64,000 nucleotides of DNA from Cycloclasticus sp. 46_120_T64 (lineage in GTDB: Bacteria > Pseudomonadota > Gammaproteobacteria > Methylococcales > Cycloclasticaceae), in contig MAAM01000012.1 in assembly GCA_002162695.1 (NCBI GenBank), positions 49,411 to 113,410 on the forward strand. The letters are read 5' to 3'. The notes beneath the pieces were generated by a model. That model saw only the letters and a list, made by a program, of their open reading frames with translations, was not told the DNA's origin and did no database searches. Position numbers and translations under genes: made by a program. Positions 9,151 to 18,740 of the stretch are shown in pieces. How positions within the stretch are numbered: the stretch's first letter is position 1; every line of letters starts with the position of its first letter.

Positions 9151-11490
9151 ATGAAAAGTTTACAAAATAAAATATTCCTCTTTTTTGTGCTGTTATTACT
9201 GATGGTGCAAGCGATAGCCTTTTGGACTTTGTACAGTGCTAATAAAAATCAAGAAGCGGCGGAGATTAATAACCGCTTAAGCACTGCAAAAACTATTTTT
9301 ACCGAACTGTTTGACCGACGCTTAACTTTCTTAGCTGCCTTTGCCGAAACCGCCGCAAAAGACTATGGCTTAAAAGAAGTATTTGATGATGATAGTCGTA
9401 GCTTATTGGTGGCACTTAATAACCATAGAAAACGTATTGATGCAGATTTAGCGATGACGATAAGTGCTGACGGCGTTATTACCGGTCAGTTACAAAAGTA
9501 TTTTACTGATGGTGCTGATCATTCCAAAATACGCCAAGGCAGTGAGCGCAATACGCCGTTTCGCTTTGCCGACTGGTTAGAGTCAGGCCAAGCAGCGCAT
9601 TTGTATATGATAGAGGATGATCTTTATCAATTGAGTTTATCGCCGGTCACCGTTGGTGCTAAAACGATTGGTTGGATAGCGTTTGGCTTTCAAATTGATC
9701 AACGTTTAGCCACCGAGTTCAGCAAGATTACCGGCCTAAATACGGTTTTCATTATTAATTATGATGAGATGTGGCGCTTGATTGCCAGCTCACGAACTGA
9801 CGCCGACAGCGCTAGCGAATTGAATATCGCGCAGCAAGTGATCCAAGAAAATACTCCGGCGAATATTATAGCCACCTATTCTTTAGTCACCGAGTTTGAG
9901 CTACAGCAACTAGGTGTCGCCATGTATGGTTTACGCGCTGACTTTGTTGCCTTATTGCAAGAGCAATGGTGGCGCTTATTGATGTTAGCGGCGTTAACCT
10001 TACTGGCCTCATTAGCCAGTGCTTACCTAATTGCCGCCTCTATCAGTAAGCCCATTAAACGTTTAGTGACGCAAGCTAAAGTGATTGCCAGTGGTGATTA
10101 CCAGCAAACGGTGACCTTGCAGGATAAAAATGAAATAGGTCAGCTGGCACAAGGTTTTAATCAAATGCAGGCCGCTGTTTTACAACGTGAAGAAGCGATT
10201 TTGCACAGTGCTAATCATGACACGCTAACCGACTTGCCTAATCGAAACGTACTGAATGAACGCTTGGCGAGATTAACCGCCGCTAAACAGCATTTTGTTG
10301 TATTGCATTTAAATATTAGCCGCTTAAAAGATGTTAACGATACCTTGGGCCATGATGTTGGTGATGAGGTGATTAAAGAGGTGGCGGCGCGGCTACTTTT
10401 GCTAGTTAACAGCACTAAATTTCAATTCTTGGTACATTTAGGGGCAGATGAGTTTGTCTTATTAGCGGATAAATTGGAACTTGACGACAGCCTAGCGGCA
10501 TTGCAAGCAGGCTTGGAGAAAAACTTTGATTATCAAGGTATTAGCATACAGTTACCGGTGCGTATTGGTGTGGCCTTATGCCCCGAGCATGCCAGTGATG
10601 CAAAGAGCTTAGTGCAAAAAGCTGATACCGCGCTGCACCACACCCGAAGTACCGGCAAGCGAGTGCAAATTTATCAAGCAGAGCTTGATGTGAATACGGT
10701 TGAACGGCTGAGCTTAATTAATGATTTAAAGCAAGCCATTCCGGCAGGGCAGCTAGAGTTACATTTTCAACCTAAGCTGTGTCTAAAAACGATGGTGGTT
10801 ACCCATGCAGAAGCGTTAGTGCGTTGGCAGCACCCAACATTAGGCATGGTGCCACCCGATAACTTTATTTATATTGCCGAGCAAACAGGGCAAATAAAAG
10901 CGTTAACTCGTTGGGTGTTTAGCAGCGCTTTAGCACAATTTAAAACATGGCAAGCGGTAGGGATTGATTTAAATATTGCGATCAATGTTTCAGCGGAAAA
11001 TTTAAAAGAGCCTGACTTTCATCAGTTTATATTGGATGAAATGAGCCGCTTAGAGGTACCGGCTGAAAAAATCACCTTAGAAGTCACCGAAAGCTCGGTT
11101 GTTGAAGACCCAGAAGCCGCCATTACCTTATTAAGTAAGTTTAAAGACGGCGGCATGAAGATTTCTATCGATGATTATGGCACCGGCTATTCATCTTTAG
11201 CGCAACTAAAGCAGCTGCCAGTACACGAATTGAAAATTGATAAATCTTTTATTGACCGACTAGAGCACGACAAAGATGATCAAATCATCGTGCGCTCAAC
11301 CATAGAGTTAGCCCATAACATGGGCTTGCATGTGGTGGCCGAAGGCATAGAAGACGAATTTAGCCTTAACTGGTTAGTTGAGCACCACTGTGAATTGGCG
11401 CAAGGTTATTTTATTAGCCGCCCAAAACCTGCTAAAGAGCTAACACCGTGGTTATTGGATAATCCAGTATTTGTGGTGCCTAATAAATGA
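9151..11490 (+). CDS. HAMP-GGDEF-EAL membrane protein (c-di-GMP turnover)
   Basis: N-terminal TM and periplasmic sensor, HAMP, degenerate GGDEF (LGADEF), EAL motif 'HAEALVRW'. Confidence 0.9.
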   Translation: MKSLQNKIFLFFVLLLLMVQAIAFWTLYSANKNQEAAEINNRLSTAKTIFTELFDRRLTFLAAFAETAAKDYGLKEVFDDDSRSLLVALNNHRKRIDADLAMTISADGVITGQLQKYFTDGADHSKIRQGSERNTPFRFADWLESGQAAHLYMIEDDLYQLSLSPVTVGAKTIGWIAFGFQIDQRLATEFSKITGLNTVFIINYDEMWRLIASSRTDADSASELNIAQQVIQENTPANIIATYSLVTEFELQQLGVAMYGLRADFVALLQEQWWRLLMLAALTLLASLASAYLIAASISKPIKRLVTQAKVIASGDYQQTVTLQDKNEIGQLAQGFNQMQAAVLQREEAILHSANHDTLTDLPNRNVLNERLARLTAAKQHFVVLHLNISRLKDVNDTLGHDVGDEVIKEVAARLLLLVNSTKFQFLVHLGADEFVLLADKLELDDSLAALQAGLEKNFDYQGISIQLPVRIGVALCPEHASDAKSLVQKADTALHHTRSTGKRVQIYQAELDVNTVERLSLINDLKQAIPAGQLELHFQPKLCLKTMVVTHAEALVRWQHPTLGMVPPDNFIYIAEQTGQIKALTRWVFSSALAQFKTWQAVGIDLNIAINVSAENLKEPDFHQFILDEMSRLEVPAEKITLEVTESSVVEDPEAAITLLSKFKDGGMKISIDDYGTGYSSLAQLKQLPVHELKIDKSFIDRLEHDKDDQIIVRSTIELAHNMGLHVVAEGIEDEFSLNWLVEHHCELAQGYFISRPKPAKELTPWLLDNPVFVVPNK

Positions 11491-12752
11491 AACACGTCAT
11501 CGGCATACTGATCACGGCGGTCAGTCTATTTTATGTTAATGCACTCTATAGCGCTGAATATGCCCTGCACGGTATTGTTGATATTCGGGCGAGTCGTGTC
11601 GATTCTGCTAATCAAAGTTACCTTGATGGCGGCCAAGGTAAGTTTGCCTTAGCTGATGGGCAGCACTTGGCTGTTGCTCAAGCAGGAGCCCAGTTAGCGG
11701 TGGAGTGGGATAATGGCTTAAGTGCCCACGGTGTTATTAATGGATTTTATTCAGCAGACGATAACGCGTTAGGCTTTACCGAAGCTTATTTGAAATACCG
11801 GGGGTTACCGAATAGTGCCGGTTATCGCGTGCAAAGCAGGCTGGGTATTTTTTACCCTGAAATATCTTTAGAAAATAATGCTTATGCCTGGGCCAGCAAG
11901 GACACATTAAATTCTTCAATGATTAACAGCTGGATAGGTGAAGAAATTCGAGTGTTAGGCTCAGAATTTAAAGTCACCCGTTTAGGGCGAATGAATAATG
12001 ATGCCTTTGACTTGTCTCTATCGGCCAGCGCTTTTGTTAATAATGATCCGGCAGGTGCGTTGCTTGCTTGGCACGGCTGGACCTCAAGCAGCCGGCAAAC
12101 GCTGTGGACAGAAAAGCAACCCTTGCCTTGGTTTCCTGCTAGAGGAGCGGGTGGTGCATTAGAGGGGCAAGCTGCACAGTCAGATCCCTTTTTAGAAATA
12201 GACCATAAAGTTGGCTATCACCTGCGAGCAGAATGGTTATTACCTGGTAAAGGCGAAGTATCCTTTGGTTATTACAATAACCGAGCAACCCCCTATAAAG
12301 TTGTTAATGGTCAATATGGTTGGCAAACCCAGTTTTACCATTTAGCTGCAAAATGGCGGTTAATGAAAGGCTTAACCCTAACGGCGCAATACCTTAATGG
12401 GAATACCTTAATGCAAAGTGAGCTCAAGCAAGACATTGTTAATAATGACTATGCCAGTGGCTTTGTTAGCTTAAGCTATCAGTGGCAGGCTAAGCGGTGG
12501 CAGAAAAAACATAGCACAACGCTGCGTTTAGAGGATTTTTCAGTAACCGATAACGACAATACGCTAGGCGATAATAACAATGAGGACGGTCATGCCGTTA
12601 CCTTAAACCACAGCTACCGTTTGGCTAAACAATGGTTTTTCTCGGCTGAAGTTAATTACATCGATAGTCACAGGCCGGCGCGCGACTACACACACCAGTC
12701 GATTGACCTTGTGGAAAAGAAACTGCAATTGGCGGTACGGTATTTTTATTAA
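11487..12752 (+). CDS. Outer-membrane beta-barrel-like protein
   Basis: Signal peptide, alternating aromatic strands, C-terminal phenylalanine/tyrosine pattern 'LQLAVRYFY'; overlaps the upstream gene. Confidence 0.55.
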   Translation: MKHVIGILITAVSLFYVNALYSAEYALHGIVDIRASRVDSANQSYLDGGQGKFALADGQHLAVAQAGAQLAVEWDNGLSAHGVINGFYSADDNALGFTEAYLKYRGLPNSAGYRVQSRLGIFYPEISLENNAYAWASKDTLNSSMINSWIGEEIRVLGSEFKVTRLGRMNNDAFDLSLSASAFVNNDPAGALLAWHGWTSSSRQTLWTEKQPLPWFPARGAGGALEGQAAQSDPFLEIDHKVGYHLRAEWLLPGKGEVSFGYYNNRATPYKVVNGQYGWQTQFYHLAAKWRLMKGLTLTAQYLNGNTLMQSELKQDIVNNDYASGFVSLSYQWQAKRWQKKHSTTLRLEDFSVTDNDNTLGDNNNEDGHAVTLNHSYRLAKQWFFSAEVNYIDSHRPARDYTHQSIDLVEKKLQLAVRYFY

Positions 12753-12860
12753 TCATGGCGAGTTAATAAGTTGCTATTGGGGAATAGTGAGCCTGATTTG
12801 ATTTTTGCTTAACCATTCAGCGCTAAACCAGACATAAATACCATAACCAAGGAGGGAGCA

Positions 12861-13319
12861 ATGTTCCAAAAAGTATTATTTATAGGACTCACCTTAATAT
12901 CAAACCAACTTTGTGCTGAAAGCTATGATTTCAAACCTGGTTTATGGGAAACAACGACAACATCAAAGGTAATAGAAGTAGACGCACCGGCCGAAATTAA
13001 AAAAATGATGCAGCGCATGGCGAAAATGCCAGTGCGTACTGAAACAGAATGTATTACTAGCATCAATTCTGTATTTAATACTGAACCGGAACCTGGTGAT
13101 GCAGAAGAATGTAAAACAACAATAAACCGTGTTAATTCGAATAAAATGACATTTGAAATGTTATGCACCGGCGAAGATGGAACGTCTAAGGGAATGGGTG
13201 AAATGAATTTAAGAGGAGAAGCTTTCACTTCATCTCTTGTAATGACGTCCATTAACGGCCCAATGACAATGAAGATGAAAATAGTTGGTAATGGGAAATA
13301 TATTGGCGCTTGCAGATAA
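12861..13319 (+). CDS. DUF3617-like secreted protein
   Basis: 'FKPGLWETTTTSKV...TETECIT...MLCTGEDGTSKGMGEMNLRGEAFTSSL' pattern. Confidence 0.65.
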   Translation: MFQKVLFIGLTLISNQLCAESYDFKPGLWETTTTSKVIEVDAPAEIKKMMQRMAKMPVRTETECITSINSVFNTEPEPGDAEECKTTINRVNSNKMTFEMLCTGEDGTSKGMGEMNLRGEAFTSSLVMTSINGPMTMKMKIVGNGKYIGACR

Positions 13320-13487
13320 GAACTTACAACAGTATTAAGTTCGTTCGCTTCGTTGACTGTGGCGCGTAAGAAGCCGTCTGCAGCTTAGCTTAAACGTTAT
13401 CTAATCAAAACATGAAGCCTTTGAGCAGGGATGCTTTTTGGCAGTTTAGCGGTATACAGTCACCGCTATATTAAGGGAGACGTTGTT

Positions 13488-14090
13488 ATGAAAACATTCC
13501 TCCGCGAAAACCCAACCATCGCTTTTGGTTTGGGTTTACCGTTGTTACTCGTTGTGGTATTCCTATTGATTTCGGGAGTCCCGAGCCTTTTAGTGACTCC
13601 CCCACAATACGATGTGCTTTATACGACTGAATACTACAACTACAAAAGTGGTGTACAGATATCTGTGGTAAAGCAGAAGGTTCAAGTGAACTACCATAGC
13701 GGTGTAGAAGACAGCCGGAAGCCGCGACTCTGGCGTTTTAACCCAAAAACTGGGGCGGTGAAGGAGATCTCTATCGTCTTACCCGCTAGCCTAACAACGG
13801 TTGGCGAAGCGTCACCAAAGGGCAATAAAGTTTTAAAAACTACCCTGATCGATATACCTGATCTTGAAGGGCTGACGGTTGATTCGTCTAGCATTGCACC
13901 CGATGGCTATGAATTTAGCATAGGCAGTAATCGCTATTCGGGGAATGCATTTTCTGGTTTTTTCTATTCCTCTGGCTTTCGTCATAAAGCGGTGCTGACA
14001 AAAAATGGTCGTAGCATCCGCCTGCCGAATGCCGTTGGTCGATATTACAGTAGCAATATCCGCTTCATTGGCTGGGTGCTGCCATTATGA
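13488..14090 (+). CDS. Hypothetical membrane-anchored protein
   Basis: One N-terminal TM; overlaps the downstream membrane protein by 4 nt. Confidence 0.5.
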   Translation: MKTFLRENPTIAFGLGLPLLLVVVFLLISGVPSLLVTPPQYDVLYTTEYYNYKSGVQISVVKQKVQVNYHSGVEDSRKPRLWRFNPKTGAVKEISIVLPASLTTVGEASPKGNKVLKTTLIDIPDLEGLTVDSSSIAPDGYEFSIGSNRYSGNAFSGFFYSSGFRHKAVLTKNGRSIRLPNAVGRYYSSNIRFIGWVLPL

Positions 14091-15280
14091 TGTCGCTATT
14101 GGCTTTCATTGTCATATTATTGTTAATTGGCGGTAGCATATGGGGCTGGCCGCTAATGGCCGGTATCCTTGGCATATCTGGGGTAGCGGATAAGCCTAGT
14201 GCGCTAAAGAATATAACGAAACTGATGAATACTTACGACATTACACTGACTGAAGTTGAAGCAGCCTTTCATGCGCCTATTCCCACCAATTCTGCGTCTA
14301 CCGGGCACAGCAAAGGTGATATTGCCAAAACGCTCTTTAGCTATCTCGGGGCGATTTTCATTCTTGCAGGTATCAGCACCTATATTGCTACGTTCTGGGA
14401 TAGCATGGGCGGTGTGATGCGGGTTGCCGTGACGTTGGGCGTTGCTTATGTTCTTCTCATTGTGCTGATTTCCGCGTTGTATGAAAATAAATTTCCAAAG
14501 CTCATCCTGCCATTTACCCTAGCCTGTACGTTTATGATGACCGGCGGCTGGTTTGTACTCATTCACGAGGTGTTTCCACAGGGAGACAACTGGCGTGCGG
14601 CTATGCTCTTTGTCTTCGGCATGATGAGCCTTCACCTGGGTTTATTGTTCGCTAAATACCAACGTACGGTGCTGGCATTCACCGCACTTGTTTTTGTTTA
14701 TGGCTTTATCCATATAGGCCTCGATATGCTTGGCATCCCGATCACTTATATCACCATTGTTCTTGGCGCCTCGTTGTTTTTAGTGGGTCATGCATTAGAA
14801 AAAACGTCTCACCGTGTGCTCGTAGAACCCGCTTTGTTAATTGGGGTTTGTTGGTTGAACAGTGGGTTGTTCGAGCACATAGCGATGATCACATCCGCCA
14901 ACTGGGCGAGCCTGATTGTTGGTCTGTGTGTGCTGTTAACTGCTTATGGTTTGCAGAAGGAAGGGCGGTATGAGCGCTTGAGTGGCCTTGGCTATTTCAT
15001 TGGTTCGGTCATGATTTATAGTGGTTTGTTTGACCTTGTACAGAAAACATCCCTTGAGCTCCTTTATCTTGCGGTAACGGCGTCTATTCTCTATGCCTGT
15101 GTCGTGCTACAAAGCCGAATGCTATTGCTGACAACGGTCATTGCGATGCTTAGCTTCATTGGGTATTACTCGGCAGAGCATTTCGCAAACTCATTAGGGT
15201 GGCCCGTCACACTTGTTTTCATGGGGGTTGCCTTCCTCGGCGTCGGCACGATTGCGATCAAGGTCAAGCAGCGCATCTAG
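14087..15280 (+). CDS. DUF2157-like polytopic membrane protein
   Basis: Many TM segments, TM profile resembling DUF2157/DUF4401 proteins. Confidence 0.5.
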   Translation: MMSLLAFIVILLLIGGSIWGWPLMAGILGISGVADKPSALKNITKLMNTYDITLTEVEAAFHAPIPTNSASTGHSKGDIAKTLFSYLGAIFILAGISTYIATFWDSMGGVMRVAVTLGVAYVLLIVLISALYENKFPKLILPFTLACTFMMTGGWFVLIHEVFPQGDNWRAAMLFVFGMMSLHLGLLFAKYQRTVLAFTALVFVYGFIHIGLDMLGIPITYITIVLGASLFLVGHALEKTSHRVLVEPALLIGVCWLNSGLFEHIAMITSANWASLIVGLCVLLTAYGLQKEGRYERLSGLGYFIGSVMIYSGLFDLVQKTSLELLYLAVTASILYACVVLQSRMLLLTTVIAMLSFIGYYSAEHFANSLGWPVTLVFMGVAFLGVGTIAIKVKQRI

Positions 15281-15426
15281 CTTATTCGTAGTGATAGCAT
15301 GGTGGAATGAAGCAGGGTAGATGTGCTTTCGAAGATCGAAAACAGATATAAATAACAGTGGCATTAAAATGAACTCGCTAAACTCGCGCGTCTCATATAA
15401 GGCCTTATATGCTACAAGGATTGTGA

Positions 15427-15720
15427 ATGAATCAATGTACGGAATTTGCAGTATTTCGAGTTGAAAAAGAAAATGTCAGCAAGGTCATTGGCCTAAGTAA
15501 GGCGATTCATTCAGAAATGAATGAAGAAAATACAGTAATAATATCATCCAATGTTTTGCTGAAAACTGATAATCCCGAGGAAATTTGCTGGCATCTTGAA
15601 TGGGTGAGTGTGGAGGCTGCGAAAACAACAACAGAGAAATGGCCTACATTTGCAAGTACAGCTGAGTTTCAGAGTTTAGTGACTAAAAACCTGTATTACG
15701 GGCATTTTTTAGTGCGATAA
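15427..15720 (+). CDS. Hypothetical small protein
   Basis: 97 aa ORF, no recognised motif. Confidence 0.4.
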   Translation: MNQCTEFAVFRVEKENVSKVIGLSKAIHSEMNEENTVIISSNVLLKTDNPEEICWHLEWVSVEAAKTTTEKWPTFASTAEFQSLVTKNLYYGHFLVR

Positions 15721-16018
15721 AGACATCTCTCATCGCGTATCTCAAACATCATTCTGGCGCATAAAACCGCGCTTCCACCAGGACTTAAGCGGACGGATTT
15801 ATACCATATTCAGTGGCGGACTCTTCTGTTCTTATGGGCACTGTCTGATTGTACTGAAAAAGTGTGACAGCCATCCGTATACTAGACATGACATGGAGTT
15901 CAAGTGAGCGTTTACGTTGAGACGGATTTTTCTGCCGTTATAGTTAGCGAGAAAAGCTTTTATTAAGGAGTTACACGGAGTCGTTTTAAACTGGTCTATC
16001 GTGTGAATATATTGCATT

Positions 16019-16045
16019 TGTGCTATTGTATGTGCGTATAGCACA
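16019..16045. promoter_or_regulatory. Candidate operator palindrome for the RES/Xre toxin-antitoxin pair
   Basis: TGTGCTAT-N11-ATAGCACA just upstream of the antitoxin start. Confidence 0.5.
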
Positions 16046-16048
16046 TAA

Positions 16049-16432
16049 ATGGATGCGATTATGAGCGCCTTAAAGAACTCAGTACCCAGTAACAAAGTCG
16101 TCTTAGCCAAAGCCTTACTGAATGCCAGCTCTCAGTTAGGGTTGCAACAGTCAGAGGTCGCCGCTGTCATTGGAAGCCATCGAACTGCCATTAGTCGCCT
16201 AAAAAAAACACCCTCACTCGACCCAAACTCGAAGCAGGGTGAGTTGGCCCTCTTGTTGATCCGTTTAGCACGGGCGTTATTCGCGCTTACTGGGGGAGAT
16301 GCCGACTGGATAAAGCACTTTATGAATACGCATAATAAAGTCACAGGCGGCATACCTTGTAAGCAAATTACAAGTGTCACTGGCCTAATACGTGTTTTGC
16401 AATTTGTTGATGGTGTTAGAGGAAAGGTATGA
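16049..16432 (+). CDS. Xre/MbcA/ParS-like antitoxin
   Basis: 'LGLQQSEVAAVIGSHRTAISRLKK' HTH; C-terminal DUF2384-like region; overlaps the toxin start. Confidence 0.75.
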   Translation: MDAIMSALKNSVPSNKVVLAKALLNASSQLGLQQSEVAAVIGSHRTAISRLKKTPSLDPNSKQGELALLLIRLARALFALTGGDADWIKHFMNTHNKVTGGIPCKQITSVTGLIRVLQFVDGVRGKV

Positions 16433-17166
16433 TTTGCCAGCAGTACCTTGACCACATTGAAGCATTATCGGGGACGCTATTTCGTTTAGTTGAAAGTCAA
16501 GAACAGGTCGCGACGCTAGGCTATGTTGATACCCTAGAAGAACAGTCGCTACTAGAGGAAATGCTGGAGGCTGTGAAACCTCCTTACCCCAGTGATAGCG
16601 AAGGTTATCACTATCTTTTGAAAACACCTTTTAGGTACCCACCGCTAGAATGGGGGTCACGCTTCGGTCGAGTGCATGAGCCGAGCATCTTTTATGCTGG
16701 GCTAAGTGTTAGCTCTACACTTGCTGAAGCGGCCTATTACCGGTTTGTATTTTGGCAGTCGATGGATGCACCGGCCATTAAGTCGTCAATCCGTTCAGAA
16801 CACACCTTGTTTTCTGTGGGCTATAACACAGGCTACGGGCTACGACTAAATGCACCGGCCTTTAATGAATTCTCCAGTGAGTTAACCCACCCCTCTAATT
16901 ACCAGCCCTGCCAATTGTTAGGTACTAGATTGCGTGATTCGGTCTCGATGTTCGAGTATCAGTCAGCCCGTGACCCGCAACAGGGAGCCTGTGTTGGTGT
17001 TTTTACCCCTGAAGTGTTCACGCGGAAAAAACCAACTGAATCTAGCCAATGGTTATGCGAAACAAACGCCAGCGAAGTGCTATATAAGCAAGTAGGCAGT
17101 AAGGGCGTTATTAATTTTCGGATCGAGGATTTTTCTATTGATGGTGAACTCCCATACCCAGCATAA
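16429..17166 (+). CDS. RES-domain toxin
   Basis: 'GTLFRLVESQE...GSRFGRVHEPSIFYAGLSVSSTLAEAAYYR' RES-like core, directly downstream of the Xre antitoxin. Confidence 0.75.
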   Translation: MICQQYLDHIEALSGTLFRLVESQEQVATLGYVDTLEEQSLLEEMLEAVKPPYPSDSEGYHYLLKTPFRYPPLEWGSRFGRVHEPSIFYAGLSVSSTLAEAAYYRFVFWQSMDAPAIKSSIRSEHTLFSVGYNTGYGLRLNAPAFNEFSSELTHPSNYQPCQLLGTRLRDSVSMFEYQSARDPQQGACVGVFTPEVFTRKKPTESSQWLCETNASEVLYKQVGSKGVINFRIEDFSIDGELPYPA

Positions 17167-17409
17167 AAACAATTATTTAATGAGTGGCGGGTTATCGTCG
17201 TGTTGGTCGTGTGCTATGTCTGTATATGGCAGGTTAAGCACTAGAACGAAGCGTAACAATCAATAACGTCCGCAAACAGCACGCCAAATGTAGGGTGGGG
17301 CGCATTCAAAACGCAGTGCCATTTTATCAATGAGCTAACAAGGTAAATCACACCCAGTAACTATATATTGTTAACCCAGCACCTATAGCGGTATAGCTAA
17401 AAGTGCTTA

Positions 17410-18357
17410 CTAATTTGTTGTCATTTTCCTCAGGAAATCAGGAGTATCTAGGTATTGGCCTGGCTCATGATTATTTCCCGCTGTGCTTGAATATTCTATG
17501 GGGTCCTCAATTACTTTACTCGAACCGGTCGGTGAAGATACTATAAGCACAACCCTGATCTGATTAGACTTCTCAAGAATGGGGTCGAAAATACAAGCTC
17601 CTGCCACCCAGACAGAACTTGATATTGCGTTATTGTCTACCTGATCACATATAGCGCTATATTCGTCCAACGTAAGATCATAACCAGCCATTATGGCGAC
17701 ATAAACTAAATCGCCGGCGTTGAAGGCTCCAACTGTATTTAATGTTTCTTTTATTGCTGTTTCTGCTCTATTACTACCCCTTGCAACGCTACAACCGCCT
17801 TTTGCAATTAGAAGACTATGATCATTGAACAACATTCGAACATCTACGTAGTCGATAGCCACCATAAAGTTGTGCATCATTACTTCAATGATTGGGCGGG
17901 CTAGCTCGATAGCTTCTTTTGGGTTCGATACCAAAATAACGGTGTCTAATACTTCGGTCGTTTTTTCATTAATAGTCGGTTTTATTGATGACCATGACAG
18001 TAGAATCGTAAGTGGTGGGCACGAGTCTGGAACAGCTCTTAAGTGCAGACAATCCATTAACCAGTCCATATCAGAGTGACATTCACTGGCTAGCACGACA
18101 GTTACAGTCGCGTCTTGCAAGGCCGGGATAATTGAATCTGTTGATAACAAAAACTGTCCCTCTAGTTTCAAGTTCTCTTCGGATGTTGCTATTAGTGGGT
18201 TTTCTGGTACCCACCGATACTGAGTCAAAAGTTGTGATTGCCTGTCTACGACTAGCAGTCTGCTACCGTAGAATACTGGCAGGGTACTAAAATCATTAGA
18301 AAAACATATCACGGTTACAAAATATTCTTTAGGTTCGCTATATAGCCGATCAAACAT
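17410..18357 (-). CDS. Divergent FtsZ-like protein lacking the GTP-binding signatures
   Basis: 315 aa. 'AIDYVDVRMLFNDHSLLIAKGGCSVARGSNRAETAIKETL...AGYDLTLDEYSAICDQV...VAGACIFDPILEKSNQIRVVLI' parallels FtsZ '[38 protein letters not shown]...AGFDLRLDEFETVGNTI...VIGTSLDPDMNDELRVTVV'; ends EPGQYLDTPDFLRKMTTN vs FtsZ EPDYLDIPAFLRKQAD. Confidence 0.8.
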   Translation of the reverse strand: MFDRLYSEPKEYFVTVICFSNDFSTLPVFYGSRLLVVDRQSQLLTQYRWVPENPLIATSEENLKLEGQFLLSTDSIIPALQDATVTVVLASECHSDMDWLMDCLHLRAVPDSCPPLTILLSWSSIKPTINEKTTEVLDTVILVSNPKEAIELARPIIEVMMHNFMVAIDYVDVRMLFNDHSLLIAKGGCSVARGSNRAETAIKETLNTVGAFNAGDLVYVAIMAGYDLTLDEYSAICDQVDNNAISSSVWVAGACIFDPILEKSNQIRVVLIVSSPTGSSKVIEDPIEYSSTAGNNHEPGQYLDTPDFLRKMTTN

Positions 18358-18448
18358 AGAAAATTTCTCCGTATAACATGTGTAGTAGTTAAGTAAGTTT
18401 GGTCACGATTTAATCGCTGATGTTAAATTTTTATTTCAGCTAAGAAAG

Positions 18449-18499
18449 TCGAGGATCAGGTCTTTATTTTTGCAATGGTTATTTTATTTTGATGCGGTA
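18449..18499 (+). repeat. Dispersed repeat copy C, directly upstream of the Y1-transposase relic
   Basis: GATCAGGTCTTTATTTTTGCAATGGTTATTTTATTTTGATGCGGTA. Confidence 0.5.
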
Positions 18500-18504
18500 T
18501 ATCC

Positions 18505-18740
18505 ACGGCTAGAGCACTACGAATAGAGTTTTCTGGCGCTTTGTATCATGTTACGTCAAGGGGTAATGAAGGTGAAGCATTTACCTAGGTTATGGCAAGA
18601 CCGCTACGCATAAAGTTTGAATGAACCAAGGAGGGGGCTTCCTGAAGAGTAGGGGATGTACGCTAGAGCAGATCGGTAATTTTTATGGATGGCATTACTC
18701 AATGATTAGCCTGGTTATTAATGGTTCACTGAACGAATAA
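18505..18740 (+). pseudogene. Y1 / REP-associated tyrosine transposase relic
   Basis: N-term (start ATG decayed to ACG) ARALRIEFSGALYHVTSRGNEGEAFT*; second N-term at 18592 MARPLRIKFE*; C-term LKSRGCTLEQIGNFYGWHYSMISLVINGSLNE*. Confidence 0.8.
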
